A DNA stretch of 64,000 nt. Source: Symbiodinium natans. Its lineage: Eukaryota > Sar > Dinophyceae > Suessiales > Symbiodiniaceae. The stretch spans positions 374,001 to 438,000 of the forward strand of contig CAJNDS010002397.1 of NCBI GenBank assembly GCA_905221605.1, read 5' to 3'. Shown here in pieces: positions 10,601 through 23,035 of this stretch (its first letter is position 1; each line of letters opens with the position of its first letter). A model generated the notes under the pieces. The model searched no databases. It saw only the letters and a program-made list of their open reading frames with translations, and was not told the DNA's origin. Made by a program: the position numbers and the translations under genes.

Positions 10601-12455
10601 GGGCGGGACACCGAGAGGCGAGGAGGCGAGGAGCGTGGTCGGCACAAAATTTGACAACCCACCAACAACAAACAAAACAAACTACCCATTACTGCCAGGA
10701 ACTCTTAGAGGAGAAAACCTGTTCCCAGTTGCTGAAGTGTGTCTGGTTTGGCTTTTTATCCCATTGGCTGCTGTCTTTCAGCACTTCTTCATGACTGCCT
10801 GCCATCCAAGAATAGTTCATATTTGAACCACTGGACCTCCAATTATGATGTCAATCAAAAAGTTTACATCATTATCATGTTCAAGTTGGCAAGAGCTATG
10901 GTTAAGCTGCTACATCCCACACTATTTCACTCATCAGATCAAATTGGCCTCAAAGCAATCATTCTTTTGGTTATCGCACTTCGCCCAGCCTAACAATGTA
11001 GATAGTTTCGCCGTTTGGTAAGCATAGTTGCAAGGCAGTTATTTAGCTTTTACATGAATTGAATAAAGTGAATAAGACTGCACAGCAGCTTTGTAGTCCT
11101 TTCCAGGTGTGCTTCAACAACGTGATCGATGCCTGTTCCAAGGCCAAGTTCCAGAGATTCTAGAGCACCAGATGAGAGATCATTCGAGCTCATGTTTCGA
11201 TTCGGGAAGCTGGTAAGTGGCATCTGCCTTCATCGATCTTCTGTAAAGCTCGTCGATCCTTGAGGCTGGGCAGGCAGCCCGCGCAGAGGATTGGCTGTGG
11301 CGCTTGGCCGAAGGCAGCGGGGGGGTGCTTCAATGTGTGCATTTTCGCTTATTGCTGCACTGTCCTTGCTCCGTACTTACTGTTGATGCGACTTGGTGAG
11401 GCAAGGAACTTACCGCCCAACTCGCGCCGACGCGCCAGTCTTTCACCGCAGCTGCGCAGGCCCTGTGGCAATGCTATTGGGGATGTAGCGGTCCGAAATG
11501 GTCCTAAAACATCAGTGGCGTCAGATGCCGGCTCTTGCTCTTGTGGTCGATCTGTTGCAGAGTCTTGGAAAACCTTGTAAGGTAGATTCAGCATGCTTCA
11601 GGTAGGTGGTCGCCACATACGCCATATATGCTTTGCATCGTAGCGTGTAGGAAGGCATCGAAGGTTCTCTTCACGTCCCTTGTGGCTTTAAGTGAATGTG
11701 TCTAGTGCGTTGCAAGTGTGTTGCGGCTGCAGGCTCACGCAAAGGTCGGATCCTTCGGAGACGTCGAGCGCCTCTTCAGGGCAATGGAGGCATTGCTTGG
11801 CTTCGTGTCGCTTTCGTTGCGTGCGTCTTTTCTGGTGGCGCGGGGTGGCGGCGGCAGCAGCTTGGGGGTGGGGGTGGGTGGGTGGGTGGGGGGGTCGGGG
11901 TGGCGGTCCCAGCTTCCCACCTAAGGACCTGCAGCTTAGAACTGTAGACCCAGCGACCAAACTCCTACCCATTATAAGGCCAAAGCAAAAATCCTATACT
12001 CAGCAGCGTGCCAACTTCTCGGCCTTAGCTTTCGTTCGCCCTGCTATCAAGTACACGGTATATGACGGTAACTATGTCGATGCCGGACACTGCAACATGC
12101 CACCAGTCCGGTTGCATCAATGCCAGTGCAACCCCTGCAAGGCCAGGGGCATTTCGATGGATCCGTTCTGCCTTACTGTCCAACTATCCGCTTACGCACG
12201 AGCACGCCCACGTCAACGTGAGCGCTTGGAGGACTCTCACTGTGGGGCGTTTGCATTGCTGTGGCTGCAGAGAAGTCGAAGTAAGATGAATCTGCTGGCA
12301 TTTCTTGCGCTCGTGATTGCAATGTAGATCTCGCATTTCAGGAGGCGCTCCGCAAGTACCACAACCAGGGGTTGTTTGGCCGCACGAAGTCGCACGCGTG
12401 CAAAGACGTAGGCATGGCAGAAGGACCCCAGTTTGTCGCACTTGCGCATGTTTAA
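7661..12455 (+). CDS. Multi-exon P-class pentatricopeptide repeat (PPR) protein gene
   Basis: PPR proteins bind RNA in organelles, one base per ~35-residue helical pair. Spliceable exons (inferred) are 7661-7737, 8017-~8120, 8492-8538, 8636-8683, 8792-8863, 9251-9316, 9452-9501, 9582-9615, 9668-9726, 9959-10013, 11107-~11142, 11274-~11315, 11733-11789, 12142-12231 and 12342-12455. Joined across these junctions, repeats such as VVSYTTVLHAHAKAG, VVTYTALVNACVKAG and AVSYSALLNVCAKAG recur at almost exactly 35 residues, which validates the splice choices. Most introns begin GC, several GT, at least one GA; all end AG. The 10014-11106 intron carries a dispersed repeat. An exon between 11315 and 11733 is probably missing from my model. 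The stop at 12453-12455 may be intronic, since PPR-like text (RLEQLCAELGLEV) continues near 12628. The 5' start, including any transit peptide, was not found. Confidence 0.85.
10256..10650. repeat. Dispersed repeat element, copy 1 (in PPR intron)
   Basis: It begins with CATCCCCACCCTACAGCAAC and ends near GGCGAGGAGCGTGGT. A second copy in the same orientation is at about 23779-24290. The ends are conserved. The middle is a degenerate minisatellite built on words such as 'ACTCCAGGGATACTCGGCGG' and 'GATTCTCTGCAGGCTTCTCT', with different repeat numbers in the two copies. The - strand 209-codon frame over it is a repeat artefact. Confidence 0.8.
10651..11090. other. AT-richer insert in PPR intron
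   Basis: Composition shifts to markedly AT-rich (AACAAACAAAACAAACTACC and onwards) directly after repeat copy 1 and reverts before the exon at 11107. I see no protein domain; a short hydrophobic frame at 10739-10993 is not convincing. Confidence 0.45.
11850..11905. repeat. GGGT-rich tract in PPR intron
   Basis: Dense GGGGTGGGTGGG blocks lie between the exons ending at 11789 and starting at 12142. Confidence 0.7.
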
Positions 12456-15400
12456 CGAGCTTGCTCGGTCTCAGGCTCGTGATCACAAAGCCGCCGCTGC
12501 GTGTGGCGAATCAAAGCAGCAGGGAAAAGCCATAGAGCAACCGTGAAACTGTGCGCCTTTGAGAGATTTACGAAGCAGAGCTAAACAGCGACACTGGCGC
12601 CGAGGAAGTCCGTGTTGGGCGCGCAGCGCTTGGAGCAGCTCTGCGCAGAGCTGGGCTTGGAGGTGTGGAGATGGTCTGCATGCTTGACAAGAGCATGCTT
12701 GACAAGAGCACTCTGACGTGCTGTCAACAGTAGAATAATTAATTAGTTAAGCAAAGCATGGAAAGTGCTCGTAGTATGGCTGAGTCGGGAAGTTCGCCAA
12801 ACGGAGGTCCCAGATCTCAACGACTTTGCCGAAGAGCGTCGCCCTTGGCGGCGGTGCCGTGGCTACAGGGAGGGATCAACCTTGGGGGCGACATCGGGAC
12901 TTAAAGTTTTGGGCTACCCCGCTTCAAAGCAGATTTGCACAAAAGCTTCCTGCCACATGCCCAGGTATTGAGCACACGTCTTCATCAAGCCGCCTTCATC
13001 CACCAGAGGTATCTCAGTTTGCGGTTGCACCCCGTGCCTTAGGGGAGTGTGTCTATAGGCAGTTGCAGCTCCCTTGTCGAGGACATTGCTGCATTGTGGT
13101 CAGTGAGTTCTTAATTCTCAACTGCTTGTCCGACTACACTGACTACATCTCTCACTGTTGCTGTTCTCGTCTTGTGTGCTTGGCTTGTGCATGAGGATAC
13201 CGCCAGCCCAGACTGCCAGAACCAAGCGGAATTTGAAAGACCTCGCCGAGCACCCTGAATCCCAGTCACAAACAGCTCGCGGGGGCTATCAACATCTCTC
13301 ATGCCAAAAAAGAGAAGAAGCCCACCGAAGCCACAGAAAGAAGAATGCACATGGTGGGAGTCCCATGCAACCTTCCTCCACACACGCCATCCTATCCCCT
13401 CGTGCGAAACCCTCCCCTTGTTTCCAGCCTCAGGCAGGTCCCTAAGCCCTAAACCAGATTCTGTTCCCTTGCGGGCACCTTTCGACCCAAACCAGCACCT
13501 GTCCCAAGTCTACAGGGGCCCTGAACTTCCATTGTTGACAGTCGGCTCGGACCCTTTCGGGCTTTTTAGAGTTTAGGGTCTATAGGGTTTAGGGCGTTTA
13601 CCAGGGGGATTGAGGCCATGCATATCGCTCGGACTCAAGATGCTGGTCAGTAATTATTTGGCTAGTCTTTTGACTGTTGTGGCAGTGTGCACCGCCTTTC
13701 TGAGAATACCTTTGCTGAGCAGTTTTGTGTCAAAGGTCTTCAGGGTCAGCACTCAGAATTGCACCAAGCCGTGTTTAGAAGCCAATCTTAAATCCTTGTG
13801 CGGCGAAGGCCGATGGCTTGACGATCCTGTAAGCGATATTCACCATGGACCCTTAAGACCTTTGGCGAGCAGGGCCTGTCCTCGCTAATTGAGAGGTTTT
13901 GGGTTGCTTCACACATGGCTGCCTGCTGGGTGTAGCGCTGCGTCTGCCAGGTACCGGGGCACATGCACAACTATGGGCTTCGCATGTACCCTTAAACGCC
14001 TTAGACATGATTCGCTCAGTGGGCTCATGTCACCAATCGAGTTTGCCCCCTGGCAGTCGTACCGTCTCAGTAGACTCGCGCACAGCTGCCCTTTGCAGAG
14101 ATCAACCGACAAAGTATCCCAGTACAACCCGCAGCGAGTCAACAGCATGTTCATGCTATGGTGCTGTGTCTTGCGCACTTGCCACTATCCATAGCTGTGC
14201 CGACAACAGAGGTTTGGGAGGGTGTTGGAAGAATGGAGGTTTCTAGGGCTTTCCTGCCTTGTCTCATCCTTTTAGCCACGTACTCAGCTTTCTGCAGAGA
14301 AGCCTGCGCTGATGTCTCGGCCCTGCATGGTCGTAAGAGCCGGCAGTGGTCCACCGCTGAGATGGCCAGGATGTGCTTTGTGTTTTCGCAACTGGATGAC
14401 AGGCCTGCGCCAGATGTCCGGATGCACACCATGTGCTTTCATCTTTGACTTGTGCTGCCGAATGATGGATTGGCAGAGGCTGCGCTTTGCAGGATGGAGC
14501 CTGTTTTACTATTGCCCGACACTATGCCGAGCGCTGTTCCTGGAGCATCAGATTCCGCATCCAGACATCTGCCAGCCAAGAGTGCTAAATTCAAGTGCAT
14601 CTTCCATCGGTATGTCAGCACGCCATGGAATGAGTCGTAAGAACCACCAGTCTTGTTGCTGTTGGTCACAAGGCAATGCAGGAGAGACCCATCAAGATCT
14701 GGCAATTCAGAACGTGAGCAGTTGAATCTGATGGTTCTCTCCTTGCCCCCCTTCGCACCAAAGTCAACAGCAAGTCTTGTGACGCAGGTCAAGGAGTTTT
14801 GAGGCACGCCGGGCAGGAAGCTGGAAAGTCCTTCTCCTCGACAGAATGGGCACATGATCGTCACATTCATGGCCGGCCTACCCTACTGTGCATGTAGAGT
14901 TTTGTGCGGAGTATTCATTTCCAGCTTCCTGTCGCGACTGCCAAAGCGGCGACCAATTTTTGTTTGGGTTCCATGCGCGGCTTCACGCAGCCAAAAAGTG
15001 CCTTGAGGCGCGGTGGCACAGGCGGTATTTGGAATCTTGTCCATCGGATAGTTGGGTCCAACTCTGCAGAGCAGTTCCACAAAGTACTGTGAGCAGCTGC
15101 ATAGTATGTTTCTGAAAGGCAGCTGTCTCTTGTTACATTAAATCAGTCTCAGCTGCGCGCTCAGCTGCAAGCGCACCGCAGCCACAAGGCACTCCCAGTG
15201 CTGCAACGCTGACCAGCGCCGGACTCACCCATGTCCAGATCGCGCACCGATCAGAGCCCCCACAATTTTTATGTTCGCACTGTGCACTTCACATAGTTGG
15301 CAGTTTCGCTGAGATTGTCGGCGTTACTCTTTCACTCATATGCTCGTAGACTTGTAGGTTGGGTGCCTGGACTCCAGATCTCCCTCACACGGGTGTTCCG

Positions 15401-17233
15401 TACTATCTTGGGCTAGCACGAGCTTCGAGGACCAACGGTCAGTCAGTAAAGCCACCATCCCCAGGCAGGCGGCGTGCCGGGGCAGAAAGGCATGGAAGGC
15501 ACTGGAAGGTCACACGTAACCTCAATTGAAGATAGTGTGAACTTCGTGAACCATCTCGACTCTTGCACCCCGAACCCCCCTAGCCCTAAACCTTTCTGTC
15601 CTTGCGCTCTTAGCTGGTAGCCGACGGGGATCGCTCCCTTTTGCTGTGGCTGGGCTGGCCTCGGGCTTCTTGCAGAGACCAGACTCCTTCTGTGGCTTCG
15701 TCGGAGTCCTTGCTTGATTAGCGGTCCCTGGCGGTGCCTCCGAGTTGCCACTCGAAGGGGTCTCGGGCAGAAGCCAGACGTAGTGTGTGGTCAGTCTCGG
15801 CTTTGTGCTAACCCCGGTCCGCACATGAGGGGCAGAGGCCGTCTTGTCAGGTACATGTTTGTGGAAGTTGGCGTGGTGGTGTTGCAAAGCTATGAGAATA
15901 ATGGAGCCAATCTGGTGTACATCCCCTGTGCGAGCCGAAAGCAGTCACGAAGCGCTCGCATGAATGCTTGCAGAAGGTGCCTTGGCGCATACTGCATGCA
16001 CAATCTTCAATTGCATTTCGCACAGGACCTTGCGGTGGTTCATGCTTTCCCCATTCCCCGCTGCCCACCCCCTCGCTCGAGCCACTCTCACGCCTAATCA
16101 TGCATGAGATGCGCGCTGCTTCAAATTCAAAGCCACAGTCCTACGTAGTTGGCGCTTCTGCAAGATTCACGCGGGCCTTTTGTAGCTGTTCTCGGAAGGA
16201 CCATGTTTGTAGATTTTGGTGCAGCCTGAAGGTGCTCGGTCAGAAGTCCAGTCCCGGAATTCCGGCCACATCCCGGTGTCTTTGGTACTTAAACATCCGT
16301 TTTTTTCAGATGCTGGTTGGCCCGGGACAGTCTCAGAGGACTCCCTGGCAAGTAGAAGAGCACCGACACTGTACTGCATGAGGGTGGCAGTTAGGCCTTT
16401 GAACGATCCACACGCTGCACAAAAGCGAGCGTGAAGATCACATAAAGAAAAGTTCAGAGGCCGAAAAAAAGTATGCCGGGACGAACATGGACCATTTGCC
16501 GGTTATGCCCGCTATCTTCCACACGACTGGAAGCCACAAGTTTGTACTAACAGGTTGCCGAGCAAGAATCGGATAACCTCATCATTCAGAATGCGCCTGC
16601 CACAGCCTCAGACAGGCATGCAGAAAGGCCATTTTGTTGCTTAAAGTTTGGGTGGGGATGCTTATCTATCTGGGATGGGGGCAAGGTCTTCTGACAGTTG
16701 AGATTGAGATCACCTTGAACCAAGGCCTCTAAGGTTTCCCCAATCATAGTGCGAAGCTGCATTTGTTGCTGCGATGCACCTCCAGGATACATGCATACAC
16801 AGCATGAGGACGAACGAAAGCCCTGAGGCCCTAAGGCTGCTATAATGCTGGAGTTGCTAGCAGTGAGACGTGATCTTTTTTCGGTCCGGGTGTTTGACGA
16901 GAGGTTGTCATCTACCTGATCGTGGTGAGCCTGATGGAGAGGCTGGCTTTGGCAAAGACCCTTTCTGCGCCCTGCCGTTGATGCAACAAGGAGCTCGGAA
17001 CGTCGTGAGTTTGCTTTTTCAGGCTCTATCAGAAGGGGGTGTCATCCCTTGTGCAGATGGAGCACCATGCCAGGATGCCAGAAAATACTCCGTTGTCTTG
17101 CAAAGGTCGTGATTTCTCACCCAAGTACTGGCTGAGGTCTCGTATGCTGAGCATTTGAAGTCCCTCATGTCGAAGGCGCAGTGCTGGGTCGATATCAGCA
17201 GTCCTTCTCATAGTGTCAGAGAATGGCCATAGA
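12456..17233. other. Unresolved stretch with isolated exon-like segments
   Basis: No gene could be assembled. Possible 3' PPR exons lie at about 12600-12670 (RLEQLCAELGLEV) and 12826-12880. An exon-like piece at about 14300-14420 reads 'WSTAEMARMCFVFSQLDD', vaguely like helical RNA-binding repeats, but it stands alone. Telomere-like patches lie at 13567-13592 (GTTTAGGG units) and 15583-15592 (AGCCCTAAAC). Confidence 0.3.
13567..13595. repeat. Degenerate interstitial TTTAGGG repeats
   Basis: Two imperfect GTTTAGGG units separated by GTCTATAGG. Confidence 0.6.
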
Positions 17234-17249
17234 CCCTAAACCCTAAACC
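17234..17249. repeat. Interstitial telomeric CCCTAAA repeat before a putative 3' splice site
   Basis: CCCTAAACCCTAAACC is followed within 31 nt by a pyrimidine-rich CTCTTCTTCCAG, which precedes the exon-like segment at 17281. Confidence 0.7.
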
Positions 17250-17280
17250 TCCTAGCCCCTGACAGACACTCTTCTTCCAG

Positions 17281-17385
17281 CTGGTCAACTACTTGGGCGA
17301 GAGCCTGAGGTGGTCTGCGAAGCTTCAGCTGCAAGTCCAGAAGCACAGAACCGAATACCAAGATTGTGCCCCTCTTTGGAGCTGA
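17281..17385 (+). CDS. Isolated exon of an unrecognised gene
   Basis: After the acceptor CTTCTTCCAG, a 34-codon frame begins LVNYLGESLRWSAKLQLQVQ. Its amphipathic composition is unlike the Cys/His-rich chance frames around it. I do not recognise a family and found no neighbouring exons with matching phase. The real exon may end before the stop. Confidence 0.35.
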   Translation: MVNYLGESLRWSAKLQLQVQKHRTEYQDCAPLWS

Positions 17386-20300
17386 AAGGCTGGTTCCTGT
17401 ACGTTGCCTTCTGTATTCAAGACTTAGAGTACCTCAGGCCGGGTATATATTCTTGAACAACGACTGTTCGTTGAGAATTTGTTCTTGGCAATAAGCTGCG
17501 CAGATCCCAGCTTTTCATCTTCATGACGGTGAAGCAGGCGTGGCTTTGTGAAAGAGGTTCCAAGAAAGGTCCCTTGCGGGTATGTTTCCCGGGGCTTCAT
17601 GCAATCACAAGATGTTGGCATGAAGTTTGCGTTGTGCAGGCTTTAACAGTTTGATTCTTCCGCTCTACTGTACCATGGTAGTTGAGACACATGTATGTCA
17701 GGACGTAGCAGTCTAGCTATTGGAATTCTGCCGTGCTGACTGCAGTGCAACAAAGACAGCATCGAGTACTGTAGGACGTAGCCTTCACAGGAAGAAGCGG
17801 TGTCTGTTGTGCGACACGCCTTCAGCTGTGATTTGGTTGAGGCGGTTGCAGTCGCACAAGAGGTGCTGCTGCCCGCCAGCAGCTGAGCTTTTGCAGTTTC
17901 AGCTCAGGGCTCAAGATTGTAAGGTTTCAGTGGCTAAGGTCCTCTTGCAGCGATTCCGAAGATGGCAGGCTATTGATGTGCCTTGCAGCCTTTCGAGTTC
18001 CAAGTGGCGCAGACGGGCATCTCTCCCTTGTGTCTTTGGGCAGTGCAGCCGATAGACCATATAGACCAGTGATGACCAGTTGACATGCACATGGGTTTGA
18101 GTGCAGAATCGTAGCAGGAAGTTCTTGTTGCAGCGCAAGTGAGCTCTGGCAGGGGAAAACTACCCGAGCTTCCAGCAAGGAACAGGACGTGGAACCCCAA
18201 GTTGTTTGTTGATCTGTCTGGTTCTCCGATCTGCGTTGCTTTTGGTCTTAGACTCCGAGTGTACCAACCCTGGCATCCTTTGCTTGAGATGCAAGCCTGC
18301 AGGCGCCTGCGGCCACACCCAAGACTGGAAGGAGGTGCTCCCTCTCCAATTCTGACCAAAGAAGAGTCGGAGTTCGAGTCGAGTTAGGGTGAGGAGGTGT
18401 TTGTGTGTGTGTGTGTGTGGGTGTGTCTCCGCTCTTTGGGAGTCGCCCTCAGGTGTGCCTCACTACGAAGACTTGGAAGCTGTGCAGTGCTGGGTGACGC
18501 GCGAAACCCAAAGATGGGGCTGCGACACCACCTAACTCTCTGTTTCACTTTCTGTTGTCTCCACTTAAGCGTGGCCAAGCGCCTTCTCTCGTACATTTTC
18601 AGATAACCTGCTGGTCCTGAGGGCACTTCGTTGGAGCGGGACGTTGGCCGGCAGCTGACCCTAGCCCGGTCCTTGGTATCTCAGGGTTCAGTTCGTGCCA
18701 GAGGAAAGACTTGCTGTCTGTGATCAGATCAGAGAGTGATGAACTATAGAGTTTCGAGATGCGGCTGCATTGGATCAGCTCGTTCCAGTTCTGCTCAGGA
18801 CAAGACCGACCTCTGTACGGAGTACCAGCAGCTAGTTGTTCTCTTTGCACTCACAAGCTCATTTGCTGCCCGATCCTTGGAATGCCCATTGAGCGGGTTG
18901 ACTGACCGCTCAACAATCGACTCAACCGTCGAATATCTGCAAAGCATGTAGACTTATCAGAAAGCTTCTGACTCTGGACTTTCAGCAGATCTTTGAACTG
19001 CTTTGAAGCCTGCGCAGATCGCCTTTCCTTGCGGCCCACTGCTCGCTTTACTGCACAGCTACGTTTCAAGGCCATGTGCATTTCACGCTCAGTTGTGTGC
19101 CCGCTACAGCTTGGGTCAGCTACACTTTGTCTGTGCCTGCTGCATGTAGCTTTGTCATGTGTCAGATCCTGCCCCTTAGAACCATCCACCTCTTCCTCAA
19201 CCAAGTCCGTCCGATGTGCTGTTTTGGCAGGCGTACAGATGGGTACAAGTTCCTTATGGTGCGCGCAGTGTCACTCCCTTGCAGCCTGCCCACTGACAAG
19301 GGTCACATGGGAGCAGACATCAAACGCCACCTGCGTTTTGCACAGAAGCTGCTGCATGTCCACAGCCCCCTCTGCTTGAAGCATGCTGCTTCCTGTTTGA
19401 ATTGGGACGCTCTGATGCCAGGTCAACATGCTCTCAGCGCCTAGCGCAGCTGACGGGGTGAGCCTGAGCAGACTACTCTTCTTACATGTGTTTACACGTC
19501 AACATGCAGTCATGACCATGATAGTCACTGCGGCTGGGCGAAGCGTGGCATCCAGCTTTATGGAAACACCAGCACTTGCGTAAGCTAGCAACCATCATCT
19601 CTGTCCTCCACCGGCAGGAGGTTTAGCTGGGGCGGTGCAGCATTTTGCCAGGTCATCTCCGATACCTGGGTGGAAGTCTTGGAGGACGTCACGAGTTCTT
19701 CAGCTGTTTTCAGTTCTGCTCTGACATGATGAGTTCCTTCTTGGTAGGGGCTTTCAGACCTCAAACATTCTCACTCCCCACCTCCGCTGAAGAAGTCAAC
19801 CTTAGAATTGGTATCTTGCCCAGACAGGTCCCACAGAAGCTTCGAAGCAGACCCTGCCACACAGTTACACTGCGAGAGGCCCTCTCGGTTATGTCGGTCA
19901 TGTGCAACGTGGCGGTGTTGGCCGTGTCTGGGAGCAGGCACTCTGGGTTCCTTTACACAGCAAAGTATGTCAAGTGCAGTGGCACCAAGTAATTACGATG
20001 TAGCGTGGATTTCTTGCCGGATCGCATCAGCGCTGGCCGCCAGGTGGACCGCACTGTCTCTAGCGGCACTTGAGCACGGGCTGCTGATCTTCAAGGTGGC
20101 TCGTCTTGATGCTCTACGCAATGCGGTGATTCTGCTGTTCGATCTCTGCTCTAAATGTCGTGCTTCTGCAATCGGGCAATGCCATGGCCTTCTCGGCAGC
20201 GGCTCGAGCTTAGCAAGATGTGCTCATGGCAGCTCCCGCTTTCCAGTTGCAGCTAGCAAAGTTCAGCACGGAGCAGACATGCTTGACAGAAAAAGCAGCA

Positions 20301-22060
20301 ACAGAGACAAGAGTAGTTTCATGGGTGCCCGCAGTGCGGTCTCCAGCCTCTTTTGATTCCAGCATGAATTCAGAGCCGGCTCAGCCTGCGTTCGAGGCAC
20401 GGAAAGCGTGATGTTCCTTGTGGTCATGGACGAATCGAGACATCAATGCTTGACAGTGTCGTCAATTTGTAGCATGTGCAGCATGAGAACCGTTCTGTAC
20501 CGTATGTGTAGAACCCTGCAGCGAGGCTGTCGCATACTTCGCGCCGTCTGGAGCTGAGGCTGAGCTGTTGCAAAAGCCCGGCCGAGCACAAACCTCAAAC
20601 AGGATGCAAGCTGTTGGACCCCCCACCTGGACACAATGGATGCAAGTGGCACCGGGCGTGCGACGTCCTGAGATAGCCATCCTGAGATAGCCTTGAGTGT
20701 GGCCTTTATGCCTGACCATCCCGAGCAGAGGTGTTGCATGCATGGGAACGCCGAGCCTCAATTTTGGTTGCCAGGCCTGCGTGCTGTGCGCCATAATTCA
20801 GAACGTGTCATCATGGCAGCTCAAGCGAATGGAGCGGTCTGGCATGCGTTCAAAGTCGGGTTCATTCGCCGCAGAAGATTTTGCTTGTGCCGTCTTGGAG
20901 GCTACTCCGGTTACTCTGCTTTGCCTGTTTACGTGGTGCCCGTGGAACCTTGGCCTCCAGTTCCAGTTCCTGGAAGCGAGAGCGGAAGCAGTGACACCAC
21001 AGATCAGGACTGCTTGATGTGCTCGCGTGCAGCAGCATGCGCTTGTGTGAGATGGCCGCTGTTTTCCCGGAATGTAACCCAAGTCGACTTCAGCCACATG
21101 GACCTTCAAGCAGAGAGCTTGCAAGCAGGCACTAGAGGGCGGGGCAGGCCCTTTCAAGGGCATGGTCAGGAGCAAACCATCTCTAAGAAATCCACAGTGT
21201 ACAAGAAGCAAATGTTGTCCTGGAGGCTTCGCGGGGAGCTTGAGTTTTTTCATGTTTCATGGTTTCTTTGACCAGCGACCAGTGGTAAATGTTCTGGATG
21301 TGGCATCCCAAGCAGTACATCAGGAACAAATGATTTGGCTACCGGTCTGCAAGCAATGTAAAAAGAATCTTGATGCAGCCTGAGCCTTTGAAACCAGGAC
21401 TCAGGTAGTTAGTTCTCTTGGCCTGCAGATCCCAGTCTCCAGAGCACCTACCCCCTCAAAGTCTGGATGGAGCCTCTACAGTTCTGCACCACAACTTCGT
21501 ACAAATGCACCTTTAGCTCAGAGGCAGCCAACAGCAGCATTGCAAAGATGGCAGTGCAGCCAGAAGAAATATTGCATGCAGACCGGTAGGGCCCAAACTG
21601 CCAACCCCTACAGCCTAATGTCAGTATCTAAGGGGACTTCAAAATCATGTTCTTTGAAGTTCGTTGGGAGGGGCGGGGTGGGGGGTGGGGGGGCGGGGGG
21701 GGGGGGGGGGGGGGGGATCGCACAAATGGCCCCGATTTGTTCTCTAGTTCTGGGGGGGACTTTGCTTTGTTTGTCAGAGGTGCAAGTAACGAGCAAATAT
21801 GCTGGAGCACATTCTAGTCGCAGCACTACCGTTTCCTCATGGTGACGGGGCTAGCCTGGTTGTTGCTTCCAGGATGCCCCATCTGAAGCCAGCGAAGAAT
21901 GCACAGCTGCTCGGCTTCACATCAGCAACATCGAGCCGCGCCCATGTGTTTTTGAGCTTCTTTTGATCCATCTTTGCCCGACTGCCCTGGTGATGGTTGT
22001 TTGTGAAGAACTTGCAGCAGCACTCTGAAGGCAGCGACTCTTTTACTTACAGACTTTTAG
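17386..22060. other. Unresolved stretch
   Basis: Overlapping frames occur on both strands (for example 18851-19204 on - and 20693-21271 on +) without domain or splice support. A GT dinucleotide run lies at about 18397-18425 and a G-rich homopolymer tract at 21668-21716. The exons upstream of the RRM gene at 22.06 kb should lie here but could not be identified. Confidence 0.3.
21668..21716. repeat. Poly-G tract
   Basis: About 49 nt that is almost entirely G with a few T and C interruptions; potential G-quadruplex. Confidence 0.9.
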
Positions 22061-23035
22061 CTATGAGCCTCCTTGCAAGGTCGAGCTCCAAGGCCTGCCT
22101 TTCACAGCGACTGTGAAGGCAAGGTTGCAAAGTCTTTCAAGATGTTTCAAGCAGGTGAATTATGCTGCTATCCTGTCTGAGATGGTTGATGTTTTTCAGG
22201 AAGTCAGGCAGTTTCTCAAGGAGCACGCGACGAACCTGGCAGCCGTGACCCCAGTGTGTACATCGGATCGTTCCCGTATCATCCAGGCAAAGCATCTTGA
22301 CGTTTCAACATTCCAAGGAGTTTGGCATTGTCCTCGGCGTCAGAAGCCGAGCGCAAGTTTGGCTGCAGAGCAGCCGCCTGCATTTGCGAGCCATGCCTGA
22401 CCGGTGCGAAACTAGCCTGCGAAGCTAGGCTAGAAAGAAAGGCCAGCACACGCATGGAGATTGCCTGACAATAACAGCTCACTTGTCGCCCTTAGCCGTA
22501 ATTTTGCGGAAGCGTGACCCAGCATGTCACGCATCGCCACTTGAACTGAGGTCAAGAAAGACGGCCGTCCATCTGGCTCTGCAAAGGTCCAATTTCGTAG
22601 CCACCAGGCACAAGGGGACAATTCAGCTTCATCCATAGCACTCCTTGATGTGAGTTGGGAGCGTGCTCTTGGCAGCTGTGTACATCCAGATATCGTTGTT
22701 CGCGTTGCGCTTTGCGGCTGGGACATGTGGTCGAATCGTAGAGTGACGCACCTGAATGTAATGTCATATCCTTGTTGTGCTCACTTCCATTTTCGGTGCT
22801 GTCCATGGGCCATTCTCCATGCAAGATCATGGCATGTCGAGTTTCGGCTACCCAGCCAAGCGTGTTTTGTGTTGTGTTCTGTTCAGATATTCTGGACATA
22901 GGTATGCAAGCCATTTGAGTCGACACGAGCAGTGTGGAAGCACAGTCGCGCGCACCGTACAGAAACACCTGGCCAGGCGGCGGTTGATGCCATCGAGGAG
23001 CTGAACATGAGGTATTTGGGCAGCCGCTACATCGA
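22061..23035 (+). CDS. Exons of an hnRNP-H/ESRP-type RRM RNA-binding protein
   Basis: Exon 22061-22118 follows an acceptor (ACTTTTAG) and encodes YEPPCKVELQGLPFTATVK, containing the RNP2-like 'V-L-GLPF-AT' of quasi-RRMs. A GC donor at 22119 joins in phase to an exon starting at 22200 (EVRQFLKEHATNLA), the first RRM helix. An exon starting at 22977 encodes AAVDAIEELNMRYLGSRYIE, the second helix and final strand ('R-Y-GSRYIE'), typical of hnRNP H/F and ESRP. Members of this family bind G-rich RNA in splicing control. The central RRM strands (the RNP1 region) and all exons upstream and downstream were not located, so this is a partial gene. The sequence motifs and the phase-correct join are seen; the family assignment rests on motif memory. 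Confidence 0.6.

Noticed and set aside
10060-10689. 209-codon - strand frame
   Set aside because: Lies over dispersed repeat copy 1; Arg/Ser/Pro periodicity comes from the minisatellite.
20693-21271. 192-codon + frame overlapping a 151-codon - frame
   Set aside because: Both strands are open over the same interval, neither has a domain, and splice signals do not favour either.
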